From JADLAT01 sp964348795 (GTDB taxonomy: Bacteria > Pseudomonadota > Alphaproteobacteria > Micavibrionales > Micavibrionaceae): a stretch of 64,000 bases of DNA. Made by a program: the position numbers and the translations under genes. Shown in pieces: positions 16,286 through 25,581 of the stretch. The stretch spans positions 154,634 to 218,633 of the forward strand of contig CAYGDY010000002.1 in NCBI GenBank assembly GCA_964348795.1. Direction: 5' to 3'. Position 1 is the first letter of the stretch; each line of letters starts with the position of its first letter. A model generated the notes under the pieces. The model saw only the letters and a program-made list of their open reading frames with translations. It ran no database searches and was not told where the DNA came from.

Positions 16286-17371
16286 CTACAAACACTGCGC
16301 CTTGTGTCTTAACCAGTGATCGGCGAGCACGCAGGCCATCATGGCCTCGACCACCGGCGTTCCACGCAAGCCCACGCAGGGGTCATGCCGCCCTTTGGTC
16401 ACGATATCGGTTTCCATTCCCGCCTTATCTACCGTCTGAACGGGGGTGAGGATAGAGCTCGTAGGTTTGAATGCCACGCGCACTACGATATCCTGACCAG
16501 ACGAAATTCCGCCTAAAATCCCGCCTGCCTTGTTATCCGTAAACACGGGTTGCCCGCCCGCCCCCGCACGCATTTCATCGGCATTTTGCTCCCCGCGCAG
16601 GGTTACGACCTCAAACCCTGCCCCGATCTCCACGCCCTTGACAGCATTGATGCTCATCATCGCCTTGGCAAGATCCGCATCCAGCTTGTCATACACGGGT
16701 GCGCCAAGGCCTGCGGGAATGCCGCTTGCCTGTACCTCCACCAGCGCACCGATGCTGGAGCCCGATTTCCGGATAGAGTCCAGATATTCCTCCCACACCG
16801 GCACGGCGAGTGCGTCCGGACACCAAAGGGGGTTTTGCTCCACCTGCGCCCAATCCCAGTTTTGACGGATGATCCCTTGCGTGCCCACCTGCACCACCGC
16901 GCCACGGATTTTGACCTGCGCGCCGATTTGCGTTTCCAGCACCTTGCGCGCCACCGCGCCGGCCGCCACGCGGCAGGCCGTTTCTCGTGCGCTGGAACGC
17001 CCGCCCCCGCGATAATCACGGATACCGTATTTCGCGTCATAGGTGAAATCCGCATGGCCCGGGCGGAATTTATCCTTGATATCGCCATAATCCTTGGACT
17101 TTTGATCGGTGTTGCGGATCAACAGCCCAATCGGCGCGCCGGTGGTAAGCCCCTCAAACACGCCGGAGAGGATTTCCACTTCATCGGCTTCCTTGCGTTG
17201 CGTGGTGTGGCGCGACTGGCCAGGTTTTCTGCGGTCCAGATAATGCTGAATATCGGCCTCCATCAACGGAATGCGCGGCGGCACGCCATCCACCACACAG
17301 CCTATCGCGGGCCCATGGCTCTCCCCGAAGGTCGTGTATTGAAACAAAGTGCCAAAACGGTTACCAGACAT
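16286..17371 (-). CDS. aroC: Chorismate synthase
   Basis: Converts EPSP to chorismate using reduced FMN. 361 aa, normal length; begins MSGNRFGTLFQYTTFGESHGPAIGCVVDG, with later signatures RGGGRSSARETACRVAAGAV and the C-terminal GRHDPCVGLRGTPVVEAM. Transcribed in the direction away from the thioesterase/fabI pair upstream on the same strand, with a palindromic repeat in the gap. Confidence 0.97.
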   Translation of the reverse strand: MSGNRFGTLFQYTTFGESHGPAIGCVVDGVPPRIPLMEADIQHYLDRRKPGQSRHTTQRKEADEVEILSGVFEGLTTGAPIGLLIRNTDQKSKDYGDIKDKFRPGHADFTYDAKYGIRDYRGGGRSSARETACRVAAGAVARKVLETQIGAQVKIRGAVVQVGTQGIIRQNWDWAQVEQNPLWCPDALAVPVWEEYLDSIRKSGSSIGALVEVQASGIPAGLGAPVYDKLDADLAKAMMSINAVKGVEIGAGFEVVTLRGEQNADEMRAGAGGQPVFTDNKAGGILGGISSGQDIVVRVAFKPTSSILTPVQTVDKAGMETDIVTKGRHDPCVGLRGTPVVEAMMACVLADHWLRHKAQCL

Positions 17372-17451
17372 GGGAGTGTTCCTTTCTTATGGTGCTTTTT
17401 ACCACCAAGACACGGAGACACCAAGGTTTTTCTAAAAATCGCCCCGCTTCC

Positions 17452-17517
17452 GTCATCCTGAGCGGCGCAAAGGATCTCGTCCCCTCGAACAGATTCTTCA
17501 GCTTCGCCTCAGAATGA
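17452..17517. repeat. Palindromic intergenic repeat (GTCATCCTGAG type)
   Basis: GTCATCCTGAGCGGCGCAAA then AGGATCT, a 20-base spacer and the inverse arm ending CTCAGAATGA. The same two-armed element occurs at 21694 and 57054 and as single arms elsewhere. Confidence 0.75.
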
Positions 17518-17580
17518 AAGCGATATAGAAGAGGCTCCAGTTTCATCTGTCATCCCCCCCCCGCGGGGATCTATAAAAAC

Positions 17581-18039
17581 CTACCCCACCTTTACCACAT
17601 CTTTCTGTGCACTCAGCGTCCCGTGCTCGATAATCGCCACGGTCATGCGCGACAAACAAACCCGTTTACCCGTGGATTCCTCCGTAATGTCCGTTTGCCA
17701 GACCTGCGTACGCCGCCCGACATGGATGGGGGTGCAGGTGCCGATGACAGCCCCTTCCGTCACCGCGCGGATGTGGTTGGCGTTGATCTCCAGCCCCACG
17801 GCGCGGAAATGATCGGGGTCAATGGTCATCCACGCGGCGACAGAACCCAGCGTTTCCGCCAGCACACACGAAGCCCCGCCATGCAAAATGCCAAACGGTT
17901 GCGTGGTGCGGGAATCCACAGGCATACGGGCCTTTAAAAAATCCGGCCCCAATTCGGTAAATTCAATCCCGATATAAGCTCCCATATTGGCATTGCGCAG
18001 TCCCTCAAGATATTCAATCGTATAGGGCTTGAACCACAT
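17581..18039 (-). CDS. Hotdog-fold thioesterase (PaaI/MenI type)
   Basis: Probable acyl-CoA thioesterase, 152 aa. Family blocks: MGAYIGIEFTELGPDFLKA, PFGILHGGASCVLAETLGS (the HGG active-site loop with a downstream Glu) and IRAVTEGAVIGTCTPIHVGRRTQVW. The substrate cannot be read from sequence. It starts five bases after the fabI stop on the same strand, so it is probably cotranscribed with fatty-acid synthesis. Confidence 0.88.
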   Translation of the reverse strand: MWFKPYTIEYLEGLRNANMGAYIGIEFTELGPDFLKARMPVDSRTTQPFGILHGGASCVLAETLGSVAAWMTIDPDHFRAVGLEINANHIRAVTEGAVIGTCTPIHVGRRTQVWQTDITEESTGKRVCLSRMTVAIIEHGTLSAQKDVVKVG

Positions 18040-18044
18040 GGGAT

Positions 18045-18896
18045 TTAGGCCGCCTCGCCTTTCTTGGGCGCGATAGAGGAGAGCAATTCCGCCGTTTCAC
18101 CCGCCGAATCAATCGCCACCATCCCGACCGTGTGATACCCCGCATCCACGTGAAGGACCTCCCCCGTTACGCCGGACCCCAGATCGGAGAGCAAAAATAG
18201 CCCCGCACGCCCGACATCGTCAATCGTGACATTGCGTTTCAAGGGAGAGTTCAGCTCGTTCCACTTCAGGATATAACGGAAATCCCCGATTCCGCTGGCG
18301 GCCAGCGTCTTGATCGGCCCCGCAGAAATGGCGTTCACACGGATATTCTGCCCGCCCAGATCGGCGGCCAGATAGCGTACAGAAGCCTCCAGAGCGGCCT
18401 TTGCCACACCCATCACGTTATAATGCGGCATGACGCGCTCGGCCCCGTAATAGGTCAGTGTCACCAGAGAACCCCCATTTTTCATCAGCGGCACAGCACG
18501 CTTGGCAACCGATGTAAAAGAATACACAGAAATATCCATGGTTTTGAGGAAATTCCCCCGTGTTGTGTCCAGATACAGCCCATCCAGCTCGTTTTTATCG
18601 GAAAATGCAATCGCATGCACCACAAAATCCAGCCCGCCCCACGCCTTTTCAACGGCAGAAAAGGCCGCATCCACGCTCGCGTCATCCGTCACATCACAGG
18701 GCACAATAATTTGGGACCCAATCTCTTGCGCCAGCGGGCGCACACGTTTTTCCAGCGCTTCACCCTGATAGGTAAAGGCCAGCTCTGCGCCACTTTCCGC
18801 GGCCATCTTGGCAATCCCCCAAGCGATGGAGCGATCATTGGCAACCCCCATAATCAAGCCCCGTTTGCCTTTTAAAAAATTATTTTGTGCGCTCAT
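18045..18896 (-). CDS. fabI: Enoyl-ACP reductase FabI
   Basis: NADH-dependent last step of fatty-acid elongation. 283 aa: GKRGLIMGVANDRSIAWGIA cofactor motif, the catalytic Tyr-x6-Lys region as YNVMGVAKAAL after YYGAERVMPHY, and SAGPIKTLAASGI substrate loop. The family member expected as target of triclosan-type inhibitors. Heads a short operon with the thioesterase. Confidence 0.96.
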   Translation of the reverse strand: MSAQNNFLKGKRGLIMGVANDRSIAWGIAKMAAESGAELAFTYQGEALEKRVRPLAQEIGSQIIVPCDVTDDASVDAAFSAVEKAWGGLDFVVHAIAFSDKNELDGLYLDTTRGNFLKTMDISVYSFTSVAKRAVPLMKNGGSLVTLTYYGAERVMPHYNVMGVAKAALEASVRYLAADLGGQNIRVNAISAGPIKTLAASGIGDFRYILKWNELNSPLKRNVTIDDVGRAGLFLLSDLGSGVTGEVLHVDAGYHTVGMVAIDSAGETAELLSSIAPKKGEAA

Positions 18897-19054
18897 GATC
18901 GGCCTATCCTGATTTTATATTTCCATACAAATTGCTTTTGTTTTTTTGAATCACAGCATCCTACACAATTCCACGCTTTCGTCCAGCCTTTACTCTGGGG
19001 GGGCGGACTTGTTAGCATAGCAAAGATTGATTCTCTTACCCGGCCTTGTGATCC

Positions 19055-20410
19055 ATGCATCGAGAAACCAATGCCATAGAATATGCACTCAATGTCGTCA
19101 AACGGGAAATTCAAGCCGAATTTCCTGATTTAACGTGTATTTTTATGTCACACCCCGACCACAAACGATATCTGGGCCTGCGCAAAAAGCAGGAGGAGAT
19201 CCTCGCCCACCCTGCGGGGGCCCGCGCCATAGAGCATCTCAAGACCAGTCTTGAGGCCCCCGAGACCCCGAGTATCTTTACAGGCCTCTACCAGACCGTG
19301 GAAAAACGCTTCTTTTCTCTGGTGAAGAAGGATGTCTGTCTTGCGCTCTTTTTTATCAACACCGATGAATGCCTCACCATGGACGCGCTCGGGCTCTCTT
19401 TCAGGCATCAAGCCTATCTCCTGTTGTGGCAGGCGCTGACACAGAAGGAACAGGCCCGTTCGGCGCCTCTGTCCCTGACAGAGCAGACCATCCGCATCCA
19501 TGCGCCGGCCTTGTCCAGAACAGAGCGTCTCAGGCAAAACCTTCTGGGGGATTGTTTTTCCGCCATGATGCAGGCACAGCATGGTGAAAAAAATGCGATT
19601 GCGGGCCTGATGAAAACACGCTGTGAACTGGCGCTGTCCGCCACACGTCATTACAGACCCGAAGATTTTCCCTTTCCCATCGTGCTGGATTCCATTTCAC
19701 TGGTGTATCAGGATCTCAAGGATCATTGTCCGCCCCGAAGTGGACCAGTGGCACACACGATCTACATGACAAAGGAGATCGGTTATATTTACGACACCAC
19801 CAATCTTGAAGAGTGGGAATCTTTTTGCCAAAACGCCCAAAAAATGGCGTGGGCGGGCCATGCCAAAAGTGAAATCCTCGGCGCGGCGCTTTACTCCACA
19901 GACAATGCCTACACCCGCACCACGGGGCACATCATGGCGGAAACACTGCATATCAACGCCGTTCCTTTGAAAAACCACGAACAATACAACCCGTTTGAAG
20001 AACAGGAGTCAAATGCCCGCCATCATTTCAAACGCGCAAAAAGTATTTTTGAAAAGGCCCTCGGAGGCATCACGGTTTCAGACAATCCGTCTCTTTTCCT
20101 GATGGAAACCGAGCGCCTGAACGCACTTTTCCTGAAAGAAAGCCAGCCTTCCGGATGGTGCGCCCTGCCCCTGATAGACGCCTTCAAGGCCTATAACGCC
20201 TCGCAAATCAACCGGATCGAAAATATCTCGCAAGCCTTTGCCAAAACACTGTCTGCCATTCCGTGGGCCGACATTGAAACACTCCACGGGATTTTTCTGG
20301 AGAACCGGCGCACGGGCAACCCCATAACCCCAGACCTTCTCGCCCCGTTGTTCGAGGAACACCCCGCCCTGTCCTACCTGAAAGGCGCCTTTTTCCTTCC
20401 GAAAGCATAA
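19055..20410 (+). CDS. Unknown 451-aa protein
   Basis: No signal peptide or transmembrane segment is apparent; the sequence looks like an alpha-helical cytoplasmic protein with several His-rich spots (SNARHHFKRAKSIFEKAL, GHIMAETLHINAVPLKNHEQ). Codon use matches the neighbours, so it is probably lineage-specific rather than recently acquired. I do not recognise a domain. It stands alone between fabI (divergent) and a convergent lipoprotein gene. Confidence 0.75.
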   Translation: MHRETNAIEYALNVVKREIQAEFPDLTCIFMSHPDHKRYLGLRKKQEEILAHPAGARAIEHLKTSLEAPETPSIFTGLYQTVEKRFFSLVKKDVCLALFFINTDECLTMDALGLSFRHQAYLLLWQALTQKEQARSAPLSLTEQTIRIHAPALSRTERLRQNLLGDCFSAMMQAQHGEKNAIAGLMKTRCELALSATRHYRPEDFPFPIVLDSISLVYQDLKDHCPPRSGPVAHTIYMTKEIGYIYDTTNLEEWESFCQNAQKMAWAGHAKSEILGAALYSTDNAYTRTTGHIMAETLHINAVPLKNHEQYNPFEEQESNARHHFKRAKSIFEKALGGITVSDNPSLFLMETERLNALFLKESQPSGWCALPLIDAFKAYNASQINRIENISQAFAKTLSAIPWADIETLHGIFLENRRTGNPITPDLLAPLFEEHPALSYLKGAFFLPKA

Positions 20411-20420
20411 TATCAAGCGA

Positions 20421-20447
20421 AAAAAACCGCCCGTTGCAGGGCGGTTT
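20421..20447 (-). terminator. Rho-independent terminator between convergent genes
   Basis: AAACCGCCC (20424-20432), loop GTTGCA, GGGCGGTTT (20439-20447). On the minus strand the stem is followed by a run of T, so it terminates the lipoprotein gene; the stem alone could also act on the plus-strand gene. Confidence 0.85.
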
Positions 20448-20474
20448 CCTGAAATTCATAAGAAGCGCACGAAC

Positions 20475-20951
20475 TTATTTCACGATTTCCCAGCTTCCGT
20501 CTGGTTGACGACAGGCCTGCCCGTAAGCGCTTTCCTTCTGTCCACCGACATAAATCGTTTGTTCGTATTCACGGCAGTACCGTCCGGCATTGCTCCGGCC
20601 TTCCCGCACAGGCGTATAAGTTCCGGAATTGCCGGACTCAGGATTATTCCACGCAATGGTTTCACCGACAGGCGCGGAATACGCACGGGACTGCGCTTGC
20701 TGGGCATAGGCCAGATCGGCCTTGTCCAAAGACGCCCCGATCTCGCTTCCCACCAGAGCACCAAGCAAAACGCCCGCACCGGTTGCCCACAGACGTCCGC
20801 TTCCGCCGCCGACCTGAGAACCCAAAAGACCGCCGGCAACAGCGCCCGTCAAACCACCCAAGGTCTGCTTCGTGCCATTATTCTGGAGCGTCTGGCAAGC
20901 ATTCAAGCCCAAGGATGCCACGACGAGCGGTACCAATAAAAACTTTTTCAT
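20475..20951 (-). CDS. 17-kDa-antigen-like glycine-zipper lipoprotein
   Basis: 158 aa. Signal peptide with lipobox LGLNAC, then a glycine-zipper 2TM region (GGLTGAVAGGLLGSQVGGG ... GAGVLLGALVGSEIG), as in the Rickettsia 17-kDa surface antigen family, probably in the outer membrane. The C-terminal ~37 residues (AGRYCREYEQTIYVGGQKE to the end) form a small module that is also found, with strong similarity, in the protein at 33610. Its own terminator lies just downstream. Confidence 0.88.
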   Translation of the reverse strand: MKKFLLVPLVVASLGLNACQTLQNNGTKQTLGGLTGAVAGGLLGSQVGGGSGRLWATGAGVLLGALVGSEIGASLDKADLAYAQQAQSRAYSAPVGETIAWNNPESGNSGTYTPVREGRSNAGRYCREYEQTIYVGGQKESAYGQACRQPDGSWEIVK

Positions 20952-21070
20952 TTCTGTGTTCGCCTTTCTTTATTCTTGCGATTCATGATCCGGACAGCCT
21001 ATATCTAAAACTGCGCCTTGCAAATATACTACGCATGAAAAATACATTGCCTTCGAGATAAAGTCAAAAA

Positions 21071-21679
21071 ATGTCACAGGAAATATTCGATCGTTTTGGT
21101 TCTGATCCAATTTTTTTATGTCAAAATTGGCTTGCTGAGGCCGCAACCAGCGAGATCAACGACCCCGAAGCGGCCTGCCTTGCCACGGCGGATACGGACG
21201 GAAAGCCCAGCGCCCGCATGGTTCTCGTCAAGGAGATCACACCACAAGGGTTTAAATTCCATACCAATGCCGAGAGCCGCAAAGGGCAAGACCTTGCACA
21301 CAATTCCTTTGCCGCGCTGTGCCTGTACTGGAAATCCATCCGCAAGCAAATCCGTGTAGAGGGCACCGTCGCCATGATTCCACCCGCGGAAGCCGATGCC
21401 TATTTTTCCACACGGCCCATAGAGCGGCAAATCGGCGCGTGGGCGTCTAAACAATCCACCCCCTTTGAAAAACGGGAGGACTTAGAGCGCGCCGTAGCGC
21501 ACTACGAGGCGGAATTTGCGGGCACGGACAACATCCCCCGCCCGCCCTATTGGCAAGGCTACCGCCTTATCCCCGCCCGCATAGAATTCTGGATCGCCCA
21601 TATCGACCGCCTCCACACGCGGTTTGTCTATACACGAGGGGCAGACGGCGCGTGGTCCGCCACGTGGTTGTGCCCTTGA
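21071..21679 (+). CDS. pdxH: Pyridoxamine 5'-phosphate oxidase
   Basis: FMN enzyme making pyridoxal 5'-phosphate. 202 aa with ACLATADTDGKPSARMVLVK, FHTNAESRKGQDL, LYWKSIRKQIRVEG, RPIERQIGAWASKQS and WQGYRLIPARIEFW, all family landmarks. The C-terminus ends WSATWLCP where the usual ending is Arg-Leu-x-Pro. Supplies PLP for hemA and metB-type enzymes in the window. Confidence 0.95.
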   Translation: MSQEIFDRFGSDPIFLCQNWLAEAATSEINDPEAACLATADTDGKPSARMVLVKEITPQGFKFHTNAESRKGQDLAHNSFAALCLYWKSIRKQIRVEGTVAMIPPAEADAYFSTRPIERQIGAWASKQSTPFEKREDLERAVAHYEAEFAGTDNIPRPPYWQGYRLIPARIEFWIAHIDRLHTRFVYTRGADGAWSATWLCP

Positions 21680-21693
21680 AATATAATCTGTTT

Positions 21694-21764
21694 GTCATCC
21701 TGAGGCGAAGCCGAAGGATCTTTTTCATTTTTCTCACAGATTCTTCGCTTCGCTCAGAATGACA
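21694..21764. repeat. Palindromic intergenic repeat (GTCATCCTGAG type)
   Basis: Full two-armed copy: GTCATCCTGAGGCGAAGCCG and AAGGATC, spacer, then GATTCTTCGCTTCGCTCAGA ending ATGAC. Begins 15 bases past the pdxH stop. Confidence 0.8.
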
Positions 21765-21778
21765 ATGCGCCCCCTACT

Positions 21779-21822
21779 GTCATCCCTGCCCTTTTTTGTC
21801 ATCCCTGCGAAAGCAGGGATCC
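21779..21822. repeat. Palindromic repeat (TCATCCCTGC type), left of the HEPN-like gene
   Basis: A half copy at 21779 and a full copy GTCATCCCTGCGAAAGCAGG GATCC at 21798-21822. It is the left arm of a doublet whose right arm (GATCCCTGC...GGGATGAC) lies at 22455, on the other side of the gene. Confidence 0.75.
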
Positions 21823-21888
21823 ATACGATCCTTGCCACAAGCACCTCACTTCTATAAATTATGAAGCACGAAAACCGAAGAAAACTTA

Positions 21889-22455
21889 ATGGAAAACGTC
21901 ATGATCTCTGAAAAACTGGAGGAAGCCGAGAATTTTTGCACAACATTAGGCTTGCACAAATCCTTTTTGTCGGAGCTGTATAACGAAGGCAGTGACTGGG
22001 TTTTCATCATAAAAACAGATGCTCTTCATGAAACCACATGCCGAGAATTAATATATAAATCTTTGTTTTTTAAACTTCCCACAAAAAAGATAAAGCAATC
22101 TATTCCAAATAAGTTTATCCAAAAACTTGCATTTGACGGAAGATCTTGTGTCCTTGATCTACTGAAGGAAAGTGGGTGCCCTGAAGATCATGTTAACTTT
22201 ATTAAAGCCATAAGAAAAATAAGAAATTTTTATGCTCACAATATAAGAAATGTTGAATTATCGATTTTTGAATTAATAAAGGCCAAAAGTAAAACGAGCG
22301 AATTAACATCATTGATGGCAGTTAACCCAAAAAACTACAATCTTAAAGACTTCCTAAACGATATAGAAAAAGATTCTAAATTGCTAAGAAATCATATATT
22401 TATGGAAACACTCCGTTTCATGACCCTGTCATCCTTAATTTTAAAAACTGAATAG
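21889..22455 (+). CDS. HEPN-like protein (RNxxxH motif), probably acquired
   Basis: 188 aa, all-helical in appearance, AT-rich and lysine-rich unlike its neighbours. The segment KAIRKIRNFYAHNIRN contains RNFYAH (residues 112-117), an R-x4-H motif with the polar residue after Arg that is typical of HEPN ribonuclease and toxin domains. No partner nucleotidyltransferase or antitoxin is adjacent. The stop codon abuts the right arm of a palindromic repeat doublet, and the left arm lies 67 bases before the start. Ribonuclease activity is inference; a non-catalytic HEPN is possible. Confidence 0.65.
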   Translation: MENVMISEKLEEAENFCTTLGLHKSFLSELYNEGSDWVFIIKTDALHETTCRELIYKSLFFKLPTKKIKQSIPNKFIQKLAFDGRSCVLDLLKESGCPEDHVNFIKAIRKIRNFYAHNIRNVELSIFELIKAKSKTSELTSLMAVNPKNYNLKDFLNDIEKDSKLLRNHIFMETLRFMTLSSLILKTE

Positions 22456-22478
22456 ATCCCTGCTTTAGCAGGGATGAC
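22455..22478. repeat. Palindromic repeat (TCATCCCTGC type), right of the HEPN-like gene
   Basis: GATCCCTGCTTTAGCAGGG then ATGAC; it begins on the last base of the stop codon. Orientation is opposite to the copy at 21798. Confidence 0.75.
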
Positions 22479-22541
22479 AGAGACAGGATGGCGGCATTTC
22501 TTTAACTTTGTGTGCTTTGTGTGCTTCGTGTTAAAAAAATA

Positions 22542-22646
22542 GATCCCTGCTTTCGCAGGGATGACAGGAGGGGGGCAGGGATGACAAACGAAGATGCAAA
22601 GATAACAAAAAGACGCGCAGATTCTTCGCTTCGCTCAGAATGACAG
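22542..22646. repeat. Repeat cluster upstream of htpG
   Basis: A TCATCCCTGC-type arm (22542-22566) and a GTCATCCTGAG-type arm (22618-22646, ending CTCAGAATGAC). Two copies of a 'cttcgtgtgcttcgtg' sequence (about 22505-22535 and 22675-22705) flank them. The 22456-22735 gap holds these repeats and nothing else I can identify apart from the htpG ribosome-binding site. Confidence 0.7.
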
Positions 22647-22735
22647 TCCATTACTGAAAACACACAAAAAAACTTCGTGCGTTTCGTGTGCTTCGTGGTA
22701 AAAAAATATCATACAAAACAAAGGACGCTGACATC

Positions 22736-24652
22736 ATGACTGCAAACGCCCAAAAAATGCCCCCTGAAAACAACACCTTGAATTTCAGCGCCGATGTGGC
22801 GCGGCTCCTCGATATTGTCGCCCATGCGCTCTATACCAACCATGATGTGTTCCTGCGGGAGCTGATATCGAACTCTGCCGATGCCTGCGACCGCTTGCGG
22901 TATGAGGCCATCCAGACCCCTGCCCTGACGGCTGACCAACCGCTCTTTCGTATCCATATTTACAAGGATACGGACACGCGGACGCTGACCCTCGTGGATA
23001 ACGGCATCGGGATGGACCGGCAGGAGCTGATCGACAATCTGGGCACCATCGCCAAATCCGGCACGGCGGCTCTGATGGAGCAGGTCAAAGCCTCTCAAGA
23101 CAAAGATCCGCTCAAGCTGATCGGGCAATTCGGGGTGGGGTTTTATGCGTCCTATATGGTTGCCAGTCACGTGAAGGTCATCAGCCGCAAGGCCGGAAGC
23201 CCGCAAGCCCATACATGGGAATCCGATGGCAGAACCGGCTTCACCATCCGCGAAGCCACGGCGGAAGAAGCCAAAACGCTGGATAGCGCACGCGGCACAG
23301 CCGTCATTCTGGATATCAAGGACGAAGCCGTGGAATTCCTGATTGATGAGAAAATCCGCCAGACGGTGGAGCAATATTCCAACCATATTGATGTGAAAAT
23401 TTTCCTCAACACCCCCGCAGACACGGGCAAGGGGGAAGGCCAGCCGATCAACACCGCCTCGGCCCTGTGGGCCAGACCCAAATCGGAGATCACGCCGGCG
23501 CAATACACCGCCTTTTACCGCGAGATCACGCACGGGTTTGATGAGCCTGTCATGACCTCCCACTGGCGGGCGGAGGGGAAAATTGAATTCACAGCCCTGC
23601 TCTATATCCCCACCATGCGGCCATGGGATCTGTATGATCCCACCCGCAAGAACGCCATGAAGCTCTATGTCCGGCGGGTGTTTATCACGGATTCATTGGA
23701 AGGGCTGATGTACCCTTGGCTCCGTTTTGTGCGTGGTGTTATTGATTCCGAAGATTTACCCCTCAATATCAGCCGCGAATCTTTGCAATATAATCCGTTG
23801 ATAGCCAAAATACGCACCAGCGTGACCAAACGGATTTTAGGCGATCTGGACAAACTTTCGCAAAACGACTGGCCGGCCTTTATCGCCTTCTGGGGGCAAT
23901 TCGGCCCCGCCATCAAGGAAGGGCTGTACGATGCGACAGACCACCGCGAGGATTTATTCAAAATCTGCCGCTTCTATTCGACCTTTGAAAACGGGGAAAA
24001 ATACACCTCTTTGGGTGAATATCTCGAACGGATGAAGCCGGACCAAAAAGACATCTATTATATCAGCGGCGAAAATCTGGAGGCGCTCAAAAACTCGCCC
24101 CAGATTGAAGGCTTTAAATCCCGCGGGATCGAAGTTCTGTTCATGACAGACACGATTGATGACTTCTGGCTCCAACAAGTACCGGATTACCAAACCATGA
24201 CGTTTAAATCCGTGACGCGGGGAGATGTGAGTTTTGGAGAAAAGGCAAATGAAAAACCTGTCCAAACACCGGAGCAAACCACCCTACTCTCCCGCCTGCA
24301 GGCGGTTTTGAAAGACGATGTGGCACAGGTCCGGCTCTCAAACCGACTGACGGATTCCCCTGTATGTCTGGTTGCGCCGGAGGACGGCGTGGATATGCAT
24401 ATGGAACGGGTCCTCAAAATCCACCAGAAATATGCAGGCCAGACCAAGCCCATTCTCGAGATCAACGCAGGCCATGGCCTGATCCAAAAACTGGAACACA
24501 TCACCCTGCCGGAAGCCGTGTTTGAGGATATGGCGTTTTTATTACTGGATCAGGCGCGCATCATTCAAGGCGACTCTCCGAAGGACCCCGCCAAATTCAT
24601 GGCCCGCATAACAAAGGTGATGGAAAAAGGGATGGATAGCCCTTCCCCATAA
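22736..24652 (+). CDS. htpG: Chaperone HtpG (Hsp90)
   Basis: ATP-dependent chaperone. 638 aa from MTANAQKMPP (AAGGA upstream); an in-frame start at 22688 is less likely. GHKL ATPase motifs: FLRELISNSADACDRLRYEA, LVDNGIGMDRQEL, GQFGVGFYASYMV. The middle domain has LYVRRVFITDS and the catalytic-loop segment LPLNISRESLQYN; a C-terminal dimerisation domain follows. Complements the hrcA/dnaK heat-shock cluster at the left. Confidence 0.97.
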   Translation: MTANAQKMPPENNTLNFSADVARLLDIVAHALYTNHDVFLRELISNSADACDRLRYEAIQTPALTADQPLFRIHIYKDTDTRTLTLVDNGIGMDRQELIDNLGTIAKSGTAALMEQVKASQDKDPLKLIGQFGVGFYASYMVASHVKVISRKAGSPQAHTWESDGRTGFTIREATAEEAKTLDSARGTAVILDIKDEAVEFLIDEKIRQTVEQYSNHIDVKIFLNTPADTGKGEGQPINTASALWARPKSEITPAQYTAFYREITHGFDEPVMTSHWRAEGKIEFTALLYIPTMRPWDLYDPTRKNAMKLYVRRVFITDSLEGLMYPWLRFVRGVIDSEDLPLNISRESLQYNPLIAKIRTSVTKRILGDLDKLSQNDWPAFIAFWGQFGPAIKEGLYDATDHREDLFKICRFYSTFENGEKYTSLGEYLERMKPDQKDIYYISGENLEALKNSPQIEGFKSRGIEVLFMTDTIDDFWLQQVPDYQTMTFKSVTRGDVSFGEKANEKPVQTPEQTTLLSRLQAVLKDDVAQVRLSNRLTDSPVCLVAPEDGVDMHMERVLKIHQKYAGQTKPILEINAGHGLIQKLEHITLPEAVFEDMAFLLLDQARIIQGDSPKDPAKFMARITKVMEKGMDSPSP

Positions 24653-24657
24653 AAGTA

Positions 24658-24703
24658 CGTCACCCCCGCCGCACGCGAAGCGTACTGAGAGTGCGGGGGT
24701 CCA
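24658..24703. repeat. Palindromic repeat (GTCACCCCCGC type)
   Basis: CGTCACCCCCGCCGCACGCG through GAGAGTGCGGGGGTCCA. Another copy lies at 35317 and a degenerate one at 25582. Confidence 0.65.
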
Positions 24704-24736
24704 AGAAAAGGTAAAATTGTCCACACGCCATCAAGT

Positions 24737-25468
24737 TTACTTACACGTCTTTGAAGTGGGATCGTAATAACACCCGGGCGTGGAGCAGGTATATTCCTTC
24801 TCGGTTTTATTGGCTTTCTTGATTTCCAGCCCTGTGGGCACAATCTTGGATTTTTTGCAATCCCCGCCCACGAGCGCACCATTATAGGTGTCCATCGGCC
24901 CCAGAGAATTCTTGCCCACGGATTGCGGGAAGGCCAGTTTCGTCGCATCCGTCCATTCTTTTTTCCGGTTTCCCCCTGTACAGGCCGTGGGAAGCGTTCT
25001 GGGGTCTTTGGAAAGCAGTTCCTGAAATGTCAGGAACCAGTTTTCATCAAAATTCTTGCACTTCAGAAACTGCCAGATCTGGGACATTTTTGCACACGTC
25101 CCGCCGGATCCATACAAACCGCCTGCAAACTTGTGATCGAAATTCGACTGCAGATACGACTTCAGCGAAGCCTGAACAAACTTGTTATTCAAAGCATCCT
25201 TATCCGCCTGATTCTCGAAACAGGTGTATTCCAGCATACTATCGGGTCTCAGGATAATAAGCTCCGCCACCTCGACTTCCCGCTCCCCTTCGGCCCATGA
25301 TCGTGCCTTCATCCGCTTCAGGAATTCCTTATCACAGGCGGGGCCTTCCAGCAAAGGCTCCTCCTTCTTGGCCGCAGGCGCGACAGGCGCGGAACGGGCC
25401 CAAGAAGCAAACAGCCCCTGCCCGAACAACGCCACCAATAAAAAAAGAACAACAAACCGCTTGGTCAA
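24737..25468 (-). CDS. Secreted Cys-rich protein, unknown
   Basis: 243 aa if started at the TTG at 25468 (LTKRFVVLFLLVALFGQG gives a clean signal peptide, with GGGG-rich sequence upstream as ribosome-binding site); the in-frame ATG at 25597 would bury this peptide. The mature part has about nine cysteines (GPACDKEFL, YTCFENQ, GGTCAKM, LKCKNFD, PTACTGG, GGDCKK, YTCSTPGCYY) suggesting disulfides in the periplasm. No family recognised. Convergent with htpG. Confidence 0.7.
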   Translation of the reverse strand: MTKRFVVLFLLVALFGQGLFASWARSAPVAPAAKKEEPLLEGPACDKEFLKRMKARSWAEGEREVEVAELIILRPDSMLEYTCFENQADKDALNNKFVQASLKSYLQSNFDHKFAGGLYGSGGTCAKMSQIWQFLKCKNFDENWFLTFQELLSKDPRTLPTACTGGNRKKEWTDATKLAFPQSVGKNSLGPMDTYNGALVGGDCKKSKIVPTGLEIKKANKTEKEYTCSTPGCYYDPTSKTCK

Positions 25469-25581
25469 AGCCCCACACCCCGACAAAAAAAAACAAAAAC
25501 CTTCCTGATCAGTGTAACACAAAATTTTCAAAACTGCATAATTTGAAATCAAAGCATGCGCATGAGACACCCCGCCCCCTT

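Noticed and set aside
16550..17461. 303-codon plus-strand ORF opposite aroC
   Set aside because: It lies on the strand opposite chorismate synthase and has no protein-like pattern.
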